Program-made: the position numbers and the translations under genes
Shown: piece by piece, positions 32,900 to 44,698 of the stretch
How the letters are laid out: the number at the start of each line of letters is the position of its first letter
Numbering within the stretch: the first letter of the stretch is position 1
Assembly: GCA_036555105.1 (NCBI GenBank)
Contig: DATBMA010000062.1
Span: forward strand, 1-64,000
Direction of reading: 5' to 3'
DNA length: 64,000 bases
Source of the DNA: DATBMA01 sp036555105
GTDB lineage: Bacteria > Actinomycetota > Acidimicrobiia > Spongiisociales > ZC4RG35
The notes under the pieces: model-generated
Seen by the model: the letters and a program-made list of their open reading frames with translations, nothing else
Database searches by the model: none
Told to the model about the DNA's origin: nothing

Positions 32900-33382
32900 T
32901 CACTGATGTTCGGTGTCGCCGCCGAGCAAATCCAGGGCATGGCCGACCACAGGAAGGACCGCCTGCAGCCCTGACCTGGCTCCGGCCGGGCTCCCCGGCA
33001 GGTTGATGATCAGCGTGCTGCCACGCCCTCCCGCCCGCGGCCGGGAAAGGGCGGCCATGGGGGTGGATTCGATCCCCCTGGCCAGCATCAGGTGGACCAA
33101 CCCCGGGGCCTCCCGCTCGAGGATCTCGGCCGTCGCCTCGGGGGTCACATCCCGCGGGCCGAAGCCGGTGCCCCCGGTCGTGAGCAGCAGATCGCAGGCG
33201 TCGGCCAGATCCGCCAGCGCGCTTGCAATGGCGGCTCGATCGTCGGGAACCACTCCCCTCGCCACCACCTCGAAACCTGCCGCAGTGAGGTCTTCCTGTA
33301 GAGCGTGCCCCGAGTCGTCCTGCCTGGTCCCGGCGGCAACCCCATCCGAGACCGTGAGGACCGCCGCCCGGCGCCGGGTCAC
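32900..33382 (-). CDS. MogA/MoaB-family molybdopterin adenylyltransferase
   Basis: About 160 residues, the size of a single MoCF_biosynth domain. It shows AAVLTVSDGVAAGTRQDDSG, the active-site TTGGTGFGPRDVTPEAT and the product-side INLPGSPAGARSGLQAVLP, all standard for MogA/MoaB. It adenylates molybdopterin ahead of metal insertion. The open frame runs on upstream, but the GTG overlapping the TGA of the preceding gene (GTGA) places the start exactly at the domain. It is followed by xdhC and coxG, which points to a molybdenum-hydroxylase accessory locus. Confidence 0.9.
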   Translation of the reverse strand: MTRRRAAVLTVSDGVAAGTRQDDSGHALQEDLTAAGFEVVARGVVPDDRAAIASALADLADACDLLLTTGGTGFGPRDVTPEATAEILEREAPGLVHLMLARGIESTPMAALSRPRAGGRGSTLIINLPGSPAGARSGLQAVLPVVGHALDLLGGDTEHQ

Positions 33383-34221
33383 TGCGCGAAGAAGCCGTCT
33401 GGATTCGGTGGGAGCGGGATGCCCCTGGAGAGGAAGAACCGAAAGACAACCAGCGTGACCACGAACGTGCCCGCCAAACCCCAGGAGAAATTCTGCTCCA
33501 CCGGGTACTGAGGAGCCTGGACATGTTTGGTGCCTGGGCTGGCCAACAGAGTGATCAAGGTGAACGCCGCTCCCAAGGGGACGGCGGCGATCAACCCGGT
33601 ACCGGGATCGGGGAGGAAGAAGGGGACAGCCAACAGTGCTCCCAGGACCCCCGCCAGCACCGCCACCCTCGCCACGAAGCCCAACCGCTTGCGGGGCCCG
33701 GCAATATCGTCGCGGGAGGGGGCGTAGGCGAGGAAGGCAGGGGCCGCCGCCAGAGACACGAGCAGGATCCCGATCGCCCCGGCGGCACCGATCACCACGT
33801 CGAACCCACCCGGGAGATCGAGGGTGGCGAGGGCCTTCGTGAGGTCGGCGTCGGAGTCGAACGGGACCATGGCCATTTGCACGAAGCCCTGACGGAAGCA
33901 ATGGAGGATCAGCCAGAGGACCGCAAGCCGGGAGGCATCATGGGCACGGCTGCCCGGGTAGATCGCCAGGAAGATGATCCCCGCGACGATCGAAGCGGCT
34001 GCACCAGCGGCCAGGGCCAGATCCGATCCCCCGGTCGTGAACTCGACGCGGTTGTTGTAGAGCACAGGGCCCCGGTCCAACAGCGCTCCCACCACCCACC
34101 GGCCGAGTGAGTCGATGAAGAATGCGAACACGACGCCGAGGGCGGCGGCGATCGTGGAGTTGATGGTGAGGATGGTGGTTGGCGCCAACCGGCGCTTCTC
34201 CACCACCTGCTCGGCGGTCAT
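33379..34221 (-). CDS. Polytopic membrane protein of unknown function
   Basis: About 280 residues with seven or so hydrophobic segments (for example ALGVVFAFFIDSLG, IVAGIIFLAIYPGS, VVIGAAGAIGILLVSLAAAPAF, LAGVLGALLAVPFFL and FVVTLVVFRFFLSRG). I do not recognise the family. It contains no catalytic motif that I can name. The ATG at 34221 is preferred over a TTG three codons upstream because the TAGCAT box is 8 bases before it. It overlaps mogA/moaB by 4 bases and heads that operon. Confidence 0.7.
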   Translation of the reverse strand: MTAEQVVEKRRLAPTTILTINSTIAAALGVVFAFFIDSLGRWVVGALLDRGPVLYNNRVEFTTGGSDLALAAGAAASIVAGIIFLAIYPGSRAHDASRLAVLWLILHCFRQGFVQMAMVPFDSDADLTKALATLDLPGGFDVVIGAAGAIGILLVSLAAAPAFLAYAPSRDDIAGPRKRLGFVARVAVLAGVLGALLAVPFFLPDPGTGLIAAVPLGAAFTLITLLASPGTKHVQAPQYPVEQNFSWGLAGTFVVTLVVFRFFLSRGIPLPPNPDGFFAQ

Positions 34222-34229
34222 CGATCCCA

Positions 34230-34235
34230 ATGCTA
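34230..34235 (-). promoter_or_regulatory. -10 box (TAGCAT) of the membrane protein/mogA operon
   Basis: Minus-strand TANNNT hexamer, 8 bases, then ATG at 34221. It is divergent from the promoter at 34283. Confidence 0.45.
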
Positions 34236-34282
34236 GAGGGGGTCTCCCCTCCGGCCTGTCCTCTCCGGATCTCCGACGTGGA

Positions 34283-34288
34283 TAGCGT
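34283..34288 (+). promoter_or_regulatory. -10 box (TAGCGT) for a leaderless start at 34295
   Basis: TAGCGT, exactly 6 bases, then ATG. The hexamer plus the next two bases (TAGCGTTG) is identical to the box before 47455. Confidence 0.58.
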
Positions 34289-34294
34289 TGTCAG

Positions 34295-34708
34295 ATGACT
34301 TCGGAAGACGGCGTCGAGCCGATAGGGCCGACCTCCGGATCGGCGGTGGAGGACTCCATCCTCCGGGCGATCGCCCAAGGCGATTTCGACCAGCTTCCGG
34401 GAGCCGGGAAGCCGATTCCCGGGCGGGGGGTGGCAGACCCGCCCGGTTGGTGGGCGCAACGCCTCCTCGATGACGAGCGGCGACGACGCACGAGGGCACG
34501 GGAGGACGCACTACTGGAGGCAGAGTTGAGCGCCATCTGGATGCTCGAAATCGAGGCGGAAGCCAGGGCAGCCGCCGAGGACCTGGCTCGAAGGGTCACC
34601 TCGATCAACGCCGCACGGCTGGCGGAAGATGCATTTCCCACGCCCGAGCCCGATCAAGTTATGGCTGAGTGGAGGGCGATGTCGGCGGCGCGCCGGGCCC
34701 GCCCCTAG
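34295..34708 (+). CDS. DUF1992 (DnaJ-like subfamily C member 28) protein
   Basis: 137 residues carrying the DUF1992 signature: VEDSILRAIAQGDFDQLPGAGKPIP, then PPGWWAQRLLDDERR, then a helical, Arg-rich stretch. The family is widespread and has no established role in bacteria; the DnaJ name comes from eukaryotic fusions and no J-domain is present here. Its stop shares the palindrome CTAG (34705-34708) with the stop of the convergent VWA gene, the same arrangement as at 5767-5770. Confidence 0.85.
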   Translation: MTSEDGVEPIGPTSGSAVEDSILRAIAQGDFDQLPGAGKPIPGRGVADPPGWWAQRLLDDERRRRTRAREDALLEAELSAIWMLEIEAEARAAAEDLARRVTSINAARLAEDAFPTPEPDQVMAEWRAMSAARRARP

Positions 34709-37398
34709 CTGTGCTTGCGCCGCATCAGCCGCTGCAGGGTCTCCGACTCGGACAGGGTGGGGGGCGGCTGTCCCCCGGCCTCGGCCTCCTGCTTCTTCTC
34801 GTCGACCTGCTTGCGCCCGCGCACCTTGGCCGGGGTGAAGCCCGACTTCCATGCGGAGCTGTCGCCTGCGGTGAAGACCAGCCGTCGCAAGGCGACGTCG
34901 GCCAGGAAGAGGGCGAGGGCCAGGCCCACCAGCCATGGCCAGACACCGACCTCGGCGCTGCCCCTGACCGGCGCCGGATCGAAGACCGAGTCGGCTGCTG
35001 GGTCGATCCGCCCGCCGGTGGGGCCGGTCAGGTCGGTGGCCAGAGTCGGGTCGGGCTCGCGAAAGGCGAACTCCTCCTGGTAGCTGGAAACCGCCCCCGA
35101 GCTGGAGCCGGTGCGGGAGCCGTCCTCGCCGTCCAGCAGCACAGACACCCAGTAGGCGCCTGGCCCGGAGGCGGGCGCGTCGGCCACGAAGGTATCTGAG
35201 CCGAGGCGGCTCATCGGAACCAACACCACCTCGCCGCCGGGCAGGCGGATGCGGGCGGTGGCGGTGTCGTCGATGCCCGCCCCCTCGGCGGTGTAGCTGA
35301 CCTTCACGCGCCCGTCCTCCACCGCGACCTCCGGCGGGTTGTCCCTGCCGGCCGGAAGGACGTCGCGCACGACCTTGCCCCAGAATTCCACGTACCCGTC
35401 CCAGTCGACCCAGAGGGATGACCAGCGGGCGGTTGCATCCGAGGTCCACACCGACGCCCGGCCGAGCCCGCGTTGCCAAGAGGCGAAGAGAGGATCTCCC
35501 GGCCCGATCTCGAGCGCGACCGAGGCGGTGCCCTTCGCCTTGGTGAGCACGTAACCGAGTAGCGCCGGCGAGCTCGTGAGGCCGGCCGTCACCTGCGACG
35601 GCGCCGCCAGGGCCGGGAAGAAGCTGCCCTCCTCGGCGAGGTTGCGGGCGACTGTCAGAGTCTCTTCCACGAAGATGTCGGGGATGGATTCGAGGTCGTC
35701 CCCCGGGTAGTAGCGGCCTCCGCCCAGCTCGGCCATGCGTTGCAGGGCGCTGCCAGGGCCCTCCCCGGTACCGAGAACCGAGAGGGTCACGCCGGCGTCG
35801 GCGATCTCGCGAGCGATTGGAAGGAGGTTGGCGTCGCTCGGGTCCCAGCCGTCGGTGAAAAGCACGATGTGCCGCAGCGACTCCGGCACGTCGCGCAGGC
35901 TGTCGAGCGCCACCTCCAGCGCCGCCGAAATCTCGGTGTCGCCGTTGGGGGTGATGGTGCCAAGTGCATCTCGCACCTCCGCTGTCCCCGGACGCTGTGC
36001 CAGCGGCAGCACCCAGCGGCTGCCCGAGGTGAAGGCCAGGACCCCCACCCGATCGGTGTCGGACAACGCCTGGATCGCCAGCTCCGCCCCCGCCTTGGCG
36101 ATGTCGGTCTTGACGACCCCGCCCTCCTGGGCATTGCCACTGTTGCAATGGCAGGCCGCCATCGAGCCGGATGAGTCGATGACCAGTACCTCGGCCACCG
36201 GCTGGCGCCGCACCAGGTCGTCGGGATTGGAGGAGACGGGCAGGACCGACTCCAGCGCCGTGAGGTGATAATCACCGAGCCCGAAGGATTGGTCGCCGCC
36301 GATCACCACCAGGCCCCGCCCCAGGTCCTCGACGAACGAGGCGAGGGCCGCGGCGGAGGCATCTGAAGGACGGTCCACGTTCACCAGGACCACGGCGTCG
36401 TAAGTCAGCAGCTGCTCCGGCCCGGGAATGGTGCCAACCAACTCGACATTGATCCCTCCGGCCTCGAGTGCCCTGGTGACCTCGTCCGCCTCGCCTTCAA
36501 CTCCCTCGACCACCGCCACTTTGGCCGGGCCAAGGACCCGAGTGATCCCCTCGGCTTCGTCGTTCTCGGGCCGCTCGTCGAAGGGTGCCGTCAGCCTGGC
36601 GTCCACCCGCAGGAACCCGCTTTCGCCTGCCGGCACCTCCACTTCCACCTCGTTGCGGCCGGCTTCGAGCTCGATGTCCATCTCCTGGCGATCGGCGCCC
36701 GCCGTCACCACCAGATGGGCGGTCCCAGCGACGTTGGAGCGGATGACCACCGTGGCGGTGACCATCTCACCCTGTCTGACCGATGAGGGAAGGCGGACCG
36801 ACTCGACCAACCCATCTGCCGCCCGGCCCGGGTCCAGCGAGACCACGTCTACGGCGATGCCGGCCTCCTCCAGCTGGGTGACCACTTCCCTGGGATCGGC
36901 CCCGGTCGCCACCAGGTCGGTCAGCACGATGATCCGGCGGGAGCCCTCACTCGGCATCAAGGCCGCCGCCCCCCGCAGGGCGCCGGCCAGGTCAGAGGCC
37001 GACCCGTCCACTTCGGTGAGGATCGGGGCGAACAGTCGCCCAGGGGTGAAGGCTGACTCGAGGCGCAGCTCGGACCCGAACACCGCGATCGCGGACCGAT
37101 CAGCAGGGCGACCCTGATCGAGGGCGGCCGCCAGGTATTGCTCCTGCAGCGCCCGCGCCTCCGATGAGATCGAGGCGGATCTGTCGAGGAGGAAGAGGAC
37201 GTGCCGGTCTTCGACGGCGCGGTTGAGGATCGGAGCGGCCGCGGCCAGGACCAACAGCACCAGCGCCACGGTGCGGGCCACCACCGCCCAACGATGCTGG
37301 GAGCGCGGCACGGTGCGCCCCCCGCGTCTAGCAACGAAGTGCGCGATGAGCAACACCGGCACCAGGGCGAGCAACCACCAGGGGTTCTCGAAGCTCAC
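34705..37398 (-). CDS. Double-VWA membrane protein
   Basis: About 897 residues. Two N-terminal membrane segments (NPWWLLALVPVLLIAHFV, AVVARTVALVLLVLAAAAP) come first. A VWA domain with DRSAS and a second with the MIDAS motif DSSGSMAA (~403) follow. Between them is a class I glutamine-amidotransferase-like region with LGRGLVVIGGDQSFGLGDY. A further hydrophobic segment lies near residue 820. An unusual CHCNSGN follows the second MIDAS. This is the last gene of the MoxR/DUF58/VWA operon, starting from GTG in a GTGA overlap. Proteins of this kind are linked to envelope assembly or metal-dependent chaperoning; the substrate is unknown. Confidence 0.85.
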   Translation of the reverse strand: MSFENPWWLLALVPVLLIAHFVARRGGRTVPRSQHRWAVVARTVALVLLVLAAAAPILNRAVEDRHVLFLLDRSASISSEARALQEQYLAAALDQGRPADRSAIAVFGSELRLESAFTPGRLFAPILTEVDGSASDLAGALRGAAALMPSEGSRRIIVLTDLVATGADPREVVTQLEEAGIAVDVVSLDPGRAADGLVESVRLPSSVRQGEMVTATVVIRSNVAGTAHLVVTAGADRQEMDIELEAGRNEVEVEVPAGESGFLRVDARLTAPFDERPENDEAEGITRVLGPAKVAVVEGVEGEADEVTRALEAGGINVELVGTIPGPEQLLTYDAVVLVNVDRPSDASAAALASFVEDLGRGLVVIGGDQSFGLGDYHLTALESVLPVSSNPDDLVRRQPVAEVLVIDSSGSMAACHCNSGNAQEGGVVKTDIAKAGAELAIQALSDTDRVGVLAFTSGSRWVLPLAQRPGTAEVRDALGTITPNGDTEISAALEVALDSLRDVPESLRHIVLFTDGWDPSDANLLPIAREIADAGVTLSVLGTGEGPGSALQRMAELGGGRYYPGDDLESIPDIFVEETLTVARNLAEEGSFFPALAAPSQVTAGLTSSPALLGYVLTKAKGTASVALEIGPGDPLFASWQRGLGRASVWTSDATARWSSLWVDWDGYVEFWGKVVRDVLPAGRDNPPEVAVEDGRVKVSYTAEGAGIDDTATARIRLPGGEVVLVPMSRLGSDTFVADAPASGPGAYWVSVLLDGEDGSRTGSSSGAVSSYQEEFAFREPDPTLATDLTGPTGGRIDPAADSVFDPAPVRGSAEVGVWPWLVGLALALFLADVALRRLVFTAGDSSAWKSGFTPAKVRGRKQVDEKKQEAEAGGQPPPTLSESETLQRLMRRKHS

Positions 37399-39197
37399 GC
37401 CATTGCCTCCTTGCGCCGCAAGCCAGGTCGCTGATGGCCCACCCACCATTCGATCGCCATAAGGAGGAGAACCAGCCCGATGAACCATGGCGCCCACTCC
37501 CTTATCAACTGAGCCGCTTCCTGAGGGGCCCCGGGAGCATCGGCTGTGGCGATCTGACGCGACGCTCCCGCCGACTCGTCAGAGACGAATGTCCTCACCG
37601 CCATAGGGCCGGGGCTGCTGGTGCCGTCCGCCTTCAGGTAGTCGACCCTGTAGAGACCGGGCAGGCCGGTGTCGGCAAAGGAAGCCGCTTCTGGCGGGAG
37701 GTCGCGGGTGGAGGCATCCGGGAGGGTGACCCTGGGAACGGTCCCGGCCGGGGCAGAGAGGGCGATGGGGGTGCCTGCCGTCTCGGAGGAAACCGTTCCA
37801 GCACCCGCCCCTGCCAGCCAATCGAGCAGCCTGGCTCCCAGGATCGGGAACCCGATCTGCACCGGCAGGTTCGACTTGGAGATGTCGAACGTGAAGTATG
37901 CGACCCGCTGCCCTTCCACCTCGCCGAGGAGCACCAGCGGGACGTCCCCGGCTCTCACCAGAGGCAGCCAGCCTGGTGCATCCACCACTTGGGCTTCGGC
38001 CACCGCCACCTGTGAGAGATCGACGCCATCGAGGATGGGCTCCCCAGGCCGTTGCCAGGTGACCACGGTGTTCCGTACCAGCTCCGTCGGTGTGATGCCG
38101 GCTGGCGGGGTCTCGGTGGCGATCACCCAGGCCGGCCTGTCGATGGTGGCACTCGCCCCGCCATCGACCACCAGCAGCTCGGGCTCGCCTTCGCCACCGC
38201 CGGTGAAGCCAGGTGCGGCCTCGATCAGAGCAGCGAGGAATGGCGACCCCGAGCTGAGGCCTACCTTCCTCTCCGGGCCTCCCCCCACCACCAGCACGGA
38301 CTCGTCGTCGAGGCTCAGTGAGTCCTCCGTGTCGAGCAGCTGAACGGTGACCACGTCGCCGGGGCCGGCATCGACCGGGATCGTCTGCCTGGCCTCACCC
38401 AGCCCGGGCAACTCGAGGGTGACCACCCCGGCGGGCAGGCCGTTGACCGCCACCTCGGCCGCCACCGACTTGGCATCACCGCCGTAGTTCGAGAGCTGCA
38501 GGAACGCCCGCAGGCTTCCCTCGGTCGATGGCTCGATCGACCACGCACTCACTCCCACGTTGGGGCCGAAGTCGTCGATTCGGACCTGGCGGGCACCGGC
38601 GACCGGCTCCTCAGGCAGGGGGTCGGTGCCACCGTCGGAGAAGATCAGCAGGCTGGTCGGGCGATCGGGAGTGGCCAGGCCTCGACCCAGCCTGATGGCG
38701 GCAGAGAGGTCGCCGTTCCCGCCGGTCGCCTGAAGCGAAGTGATGGCGGCAATGACCAGGTCTGGATCCCGGGACAGGCCGGCGAGGACCCTGGGCTGCG
38801 CCCCGGCCTCCACCACCGACACCAGGTTGGCTTCAGAGATGTCGGCGACCATGGTCAGCGCCCGCTCCTTGGCCCGTTCCAGCCGCCCCGCCATCGCCAT
38901 CGAGCCGGATACATCGAACACCATGACGGTGTGCGGGCCCAGCAGGGTGTCCTGCGAATAGAAGGGCCGGGCCAGGGTGAAGACCAGTGCAGCCAGCACC
39001 AAGAGTTGGAGCAGCAACAGAGGGGTGAGCCGCAGCTTCTGCCATGGGACCGCCGACGAAACCGGAGCACCGACCTGCTCCCACAACAGAGTGCTCGGCA
39101 CCTCCACCCGGCGCCGGCGGGAACGCAACATATAGAGGACAACCAGGGGGATGGCCAGGGAGGCCAGGCCCAAGGCGATCGGGGCCAGCAGGTTCAT
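37395..39197 (-). CDS. BatA-like VWA membrane protein
   Basis: 600 residues. The N-terminal BatA unit is LLAPIALGLASLAIPLVVLYMLRS, then RRVEVPSTLLWEQ, then a second membrane segment. The VWA domain has the MIDAS motif VFDVSGSMAMAG near 91-102. A long exported Ig-like region follows, with a closing segment WFIGLVLLLMAIEWWVGH. This is the standard layout of the Bat/aerotolerance-type protein encoded beside MoxR and DUF58. It overlaps both neighbours by 4 bases, so production is likely coupled. Confidence 0.88.
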   Translation of the reverse strand: MNLLAPIALGLASLAIPLVVLYMLRSRRRRVEVPSTLLWEQVGAPVSSAVPWQKLRLTPLLLLQLLVLAALVFTLARPFYSQDTLLGPHTVMVFDVSGSMAMAGRLERAKERALTMVADISEANLVSVVEAGAQPRVLAGLSRDPDLVIAAITSLQATGGNGDLSAAIRLGRGLATPDRPTSLLIFSDGGTDPLPEEPVAGARQVRIDDFGPNVGVSAWSIEPSTEGSLRAFLQLSNYGGDAKSVAAEVAVNGLPAGVVTLELPGLGEARQTIPVDAGPGDVVTVQLLDTEDSLSLDDESVLVVGGGPERKVGLSSGSPFLAALIEAAPGFTGGGEGEPELLVVDGGASATIDRPAWVIATETPPAGITPTELVRNTVVTWQRPGEPILDGVDLSQVAVAEAQVVDAPGWLPLVRAGDVPLVLLGEVEGQRVAYFTFDISKSNLPVQIGFPILGARLLDWLAGAGAGTVSSETAGTPIALSAPAGTVPRVTLPDASTRDLPPEAASFADTGLPGLYRVDYLKADGTSSPGPMAVRTFVSDESAGASRQIATADAPGAPQEAAQLIREWAPWFIGLVLLLMAIEWWVGHQRPGLRRKEAMA

Positions 39198-40063
39198 GCC
39201 ACCGCCTCGGCCCCGGCCAGCGCCGCCAGCACCTGGTCGGCGGCTTCGGGCCCGGCAGGCACCAGGACGTAGTCGAGCCCCGCCCGCCTGGCTCTCCCGG
39301 CCGCCCCTGCCGCGAAAGCCTCGAGGGCGGCCCGGTACTTGCGCATGGTCTCCTCGGAGGTGGAGACCGGGACCTCGCGCCCAGACTCCGCATCCGCCAG
39401 CCGCAAATCACCTGCCAGGGTCGGCTCCAGCTCCTCTTGACCGAGCACATGCAGCACCACTCCGCCGGAGGTCACCAGCAGCCCGTCCAGCGCCGACTGC
39501 CAGTCGGGCGACATGAGGTCGGAGACCAACACCAGCGAGCCGCGGTTGACGCCCTCTCCCGCCAGGCGCCTCACCGGCGGGCTCAGCTCCGCCCCCCCGA
39601 CAGGTTCGATCTCCTCCAACCATCGCTCCAGCGCGGGCCATGACGACAGGTGCCGGCCGGCTGGGCCGGCAGCCCACGCCCTCCCCTCCGGCCCAGGTAT
39701 CGAGTAGACCTGCACACGGTCCCCGCCTGCCAGGCCGAGGTACGCAACCATCCCCGCCAGCACCCTCGCCGTATCGTGCTTCGAGTAGAAGCCCATCGAC
39801 CGCGAGCGATCGAGCACGACCCTCACGGGCAGCTCTTCCTCGGCCTCGAAGCGCCGCACCAGCAGGACCCCGAGCCGTGCCCAGAGGTTATGGTCGATAC
39901 GCCTGAAGTCGTCACCCGGCACGTATTCGCGGTAGTCGGCGAAGTCGAGGCTCTCGCCCTTGTGCTGCGAGCCGTGGCGTCCCGCCCACTGCGCTCTGAC
40001 CCTCCGCCTCGCCACCAGCGAGAGTCGCTCGAGCCTTCCCCTCAGTTCGACCGGAAGCAGCAT
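39194..40063 (-). CDS. DUF58 domain protein
   Basis: 289 residues. The DUF58 signature is HKGESLDFADYREYVPGDDFRRIDH, followed by NLWARLG, near residues 33-65. The VWA-like core has VRVVLDRSRSMGF. It is a regular partner of MoxR ATPases and VWA proteins. I start it at the ATG at 40063, which has a GAGAGG ribosome site 9 bases upstream and leaves a 13-base gap after moxR; a longer start would overlap moxR. Confidence 0.9.
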   Translation of the reverse strand: MLLPVELRGRLERLSLVARRRVRAQWAGRHGSQHKGESLDFADYREYVPGDDFRRIDHNLWARLGVLLVRRFEAEEELPVRVVLDRSRSMGFYSKHDTARVLAGMVAYLGLAGGDRVQVYSIPGPEGRAWAAGPAGRHLSSWPALERWLEEIEPVGGAELSPPVRRLAGEGVNRGSLVLVSDLMSPDWQSALDGLLVTSGGVVLHVLGQEELEPTLAGDLRLADAESGREVPVSTSEETMRKYRAALEAFAAGAAGRARRAGLDYVLVPAGPEAADQVLAALAGAEAVA

Positions 40064-40076
40064 GATGCGGCGCCTC

Positions 40077-42710
<2,634 letters not shown>

Positions 42711-42724
<14 letters not shown>

Positions 42725-43766
42725 TTCGTGACCTCCTGGTGAGGAAAGGCTTGGAGGCGGGTGCCCGCACCCAGGCAGCTGCCCTTATCAACGAGATGAG
42801 GGTGATTGTCAGGAATATGACGATCGTTCGCACCCAGATGGGTCCCCGTCGCAACGCCGGGGCCACCTGGGCGACCGCGGCAGCAGGGTCATCCTTGGGC
42901 AAGTCGACCGCGATCGCTCCATCGTCTCCCACCCCGATCACTCCTCCCCGCCCCACTCCCTCGAAGGGGACCGGGTTGAAGCCAACCCCCTGCCGCCGCA
43001 GGAGGACCTGGGTGAAGACCGCATATGGGCCGGCCTCCACCCCGGACTGGATCTCGTTGAGCGGTGCCACCACTGCGTCGACCATCCCGAAGTAGGGGTT
43101 GGGCCAGATCGTGTAGAGCTCGCGACCCTGGAACCCGAACGGGTCGCCGACGTTGTCGTTGGGCGAGAACACCAGCATCTCACCGATCATCAGGGCGAAC
43201 GTGAAGAACCCTATGAGGAAGGCGATCACGTATGAGCCCGCCACGGCGGCTCTCGACGACTTGGCCCTGGCGGACACGTAGATCGAGACGCTGCCGAGGG
43301 TGACGGCGGTGAGGAGAATCATGCCGAGGGCGATGAGCACCTCGTCGACCCCCACTCCCCCGTACAGGAGGGGCAGCGCCATGACCGGGGTGATCGCCAG
43401 CAGGAGCAATAGGAGAAAGGCGAGCGATGACCAGAGCTTGCCCCCGATCAACTGCATGGGCTTGAGCTGAGTCACCTGCAGCAGCGGGAAGGTCTGCCGT
43501 TCACGCTCGCTGACAATGGCCAGGGCTGCCAGGCCGGGGACGACCATGATCACCGCGGTCATGAGGACGAGAGTTATCCCCTCGAACATGAACCGGCCCA
43601 TCAGGCCGGTGGCCACGAGGCGGCCCACCCCGGTGTAGCTCCCACGGGCCATCAGGTAGAGCAGGTAGACGAACAGGCCCACCAGCAGGGTCCAGGCGAA
43701 CACCCAGAACGAAGCCCGGCGTGTGCGGAAGCGCTCCTTGACCTCGCGGGCGAGCACCGGGTTCAT
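42711..43766 (-). CDS. ABC transporter permease (ABC-2 type)
   Basis: 351 residues with about six membrane segments: FWVFAWTLLVGLFVYLLYLM, ITLVLMTAVIMVVPGLAALA, LAFLLLLLLAITPVMALPLL, and others around 150-210. A large external loop follows and the last segment lies near 330. The cytoplasmic start PVLAREVKERFRTRR and the motif SERERQTFPLLQVTQL are typical of GldF/NatB-type exporters. The ATG overlaps the ATPase stop (ATGA). The substrate is unknown; operon context suggests an envelope component. Confidence 0.86.
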
Positions 43767-44698
43767 TGCTCGGCCTCGTCCTGAGCCGTGATCTGGAGGA
43801 AGATCTCCTCGAGCCCGGCCGCGTCGAGCCTCCACTCCGAGACCGGGACCCCGGCCTCGACCAGTCCGGCCAGCAACCTCGAGGAGACCTCGTCGTCTCC
43901 CGCCATCATGAAGCGCAGGCGCCCTCGTTCGACGTCGACCTCGGACACCGCCGGGTCCCCGTTGACGATCTCGAGCGCCTGGTCGACCTGCTCGTCGGGG
44001 AGGCGCGCCACCACCCGGCGTCCTGACACCAGTGCGGAGCGAATCTGGTTGAGGTCGCCGAATGCGCGAACCTTCCCCCGGTCGACCACCGCCAGATGGG
44101 TGCAGATCCCCTCGAGCTCGGAGAGGATGTGGGAGCTGATCACCACTGTCTTGCCCATACGGCTCAGCTCGGCGATCAGCTCGCGCAGCTGCACCCTGGC
44201 CCGCGGATCGAGCCCCGACGCCGGCTCGTCCAGGATCAGGAGGCGGGGGTCGTGTACCAACGCCCGCGCCAGGGAGAGCCGCTGCTTCATGCCGCGTGAG
44301 AGGGTGTTCACTTCGGCATCTGCCTTGTGGTCCAGATCGACCAGACCCAACAGGTCTTCGGTGACCGAGAGAATCTGATCGCCGGGGACGTGCTGAGTCG
44401 AGGCGAAGAACTCCAGGTACTCCCGGGCGGTGAGGTGGTCGTAGAAGCCGAAGAAGTCGGGCATGTAGCCGAGGACCTTGCGCACCTTCTCGGGGCTGTG
44501 CTGCGGGTCCTCCCCGGCCACGGTCACTGAGCCGCCATCGCGTCCGAGCAAGGTGCTCATCACCAACATCGAGGTGGTCTTCCCCGCTCCGTTGGGCCCG
44601 ATGAGACCGACCACCGAGCCCTCTTCCACCTCGAGGTCGAGGCCGTCGAGCGCCTTCAGCCCCCCGTAGCGCTTATCGACCTGTTGCATCGAGATCAT
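43763..44698 (-). CDS. ABC transporter ATP-binding protein
   Basis: 311 residues. It has Walker A LIGPNGAGKTTS (~33-44), Q-loop, signature TLSRGMKQRLSLARAL (~132-147), Walker B LLILDEPASGLDP (~155-167) and the switch His in VISSHILSELE. The C-terminal extension (~215-311) is of the DrrA/GldA kind. The open frame continues far upstream, but the ATG in the ATGA overlap with the preceding gene places the start right at the ABC domain. It pairs with the following permease. Confidence 0.93.
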   Translation of the reverse strand: MISMQQVDKRYGGLKALDGLDLEVEEGSVVGLIGPNGAGKTTSMLVMSTLLGRDGGSVTVAGEDPQHSPEKVRKVLGYMPDFFGFYDHLTAREYLEFFASTQHVPGDQILSVTEDLLGLVDLDHKADAEVNTLSRGMKQRLSLARALVHDPRLLILDEPASGLDPRARVQLRELIAELSRMGKTVVISSHILSELEGICTHLAVVDRGKVRAFGDLNQIRSALVSGRRVVARLPDEQVDQALEIVNGDPAVSEVDVERGRLRFMMAGDDEVSSRLLAGLVEAGVPVSEWRLDAAGLEEIFLQITAQDEAEQ

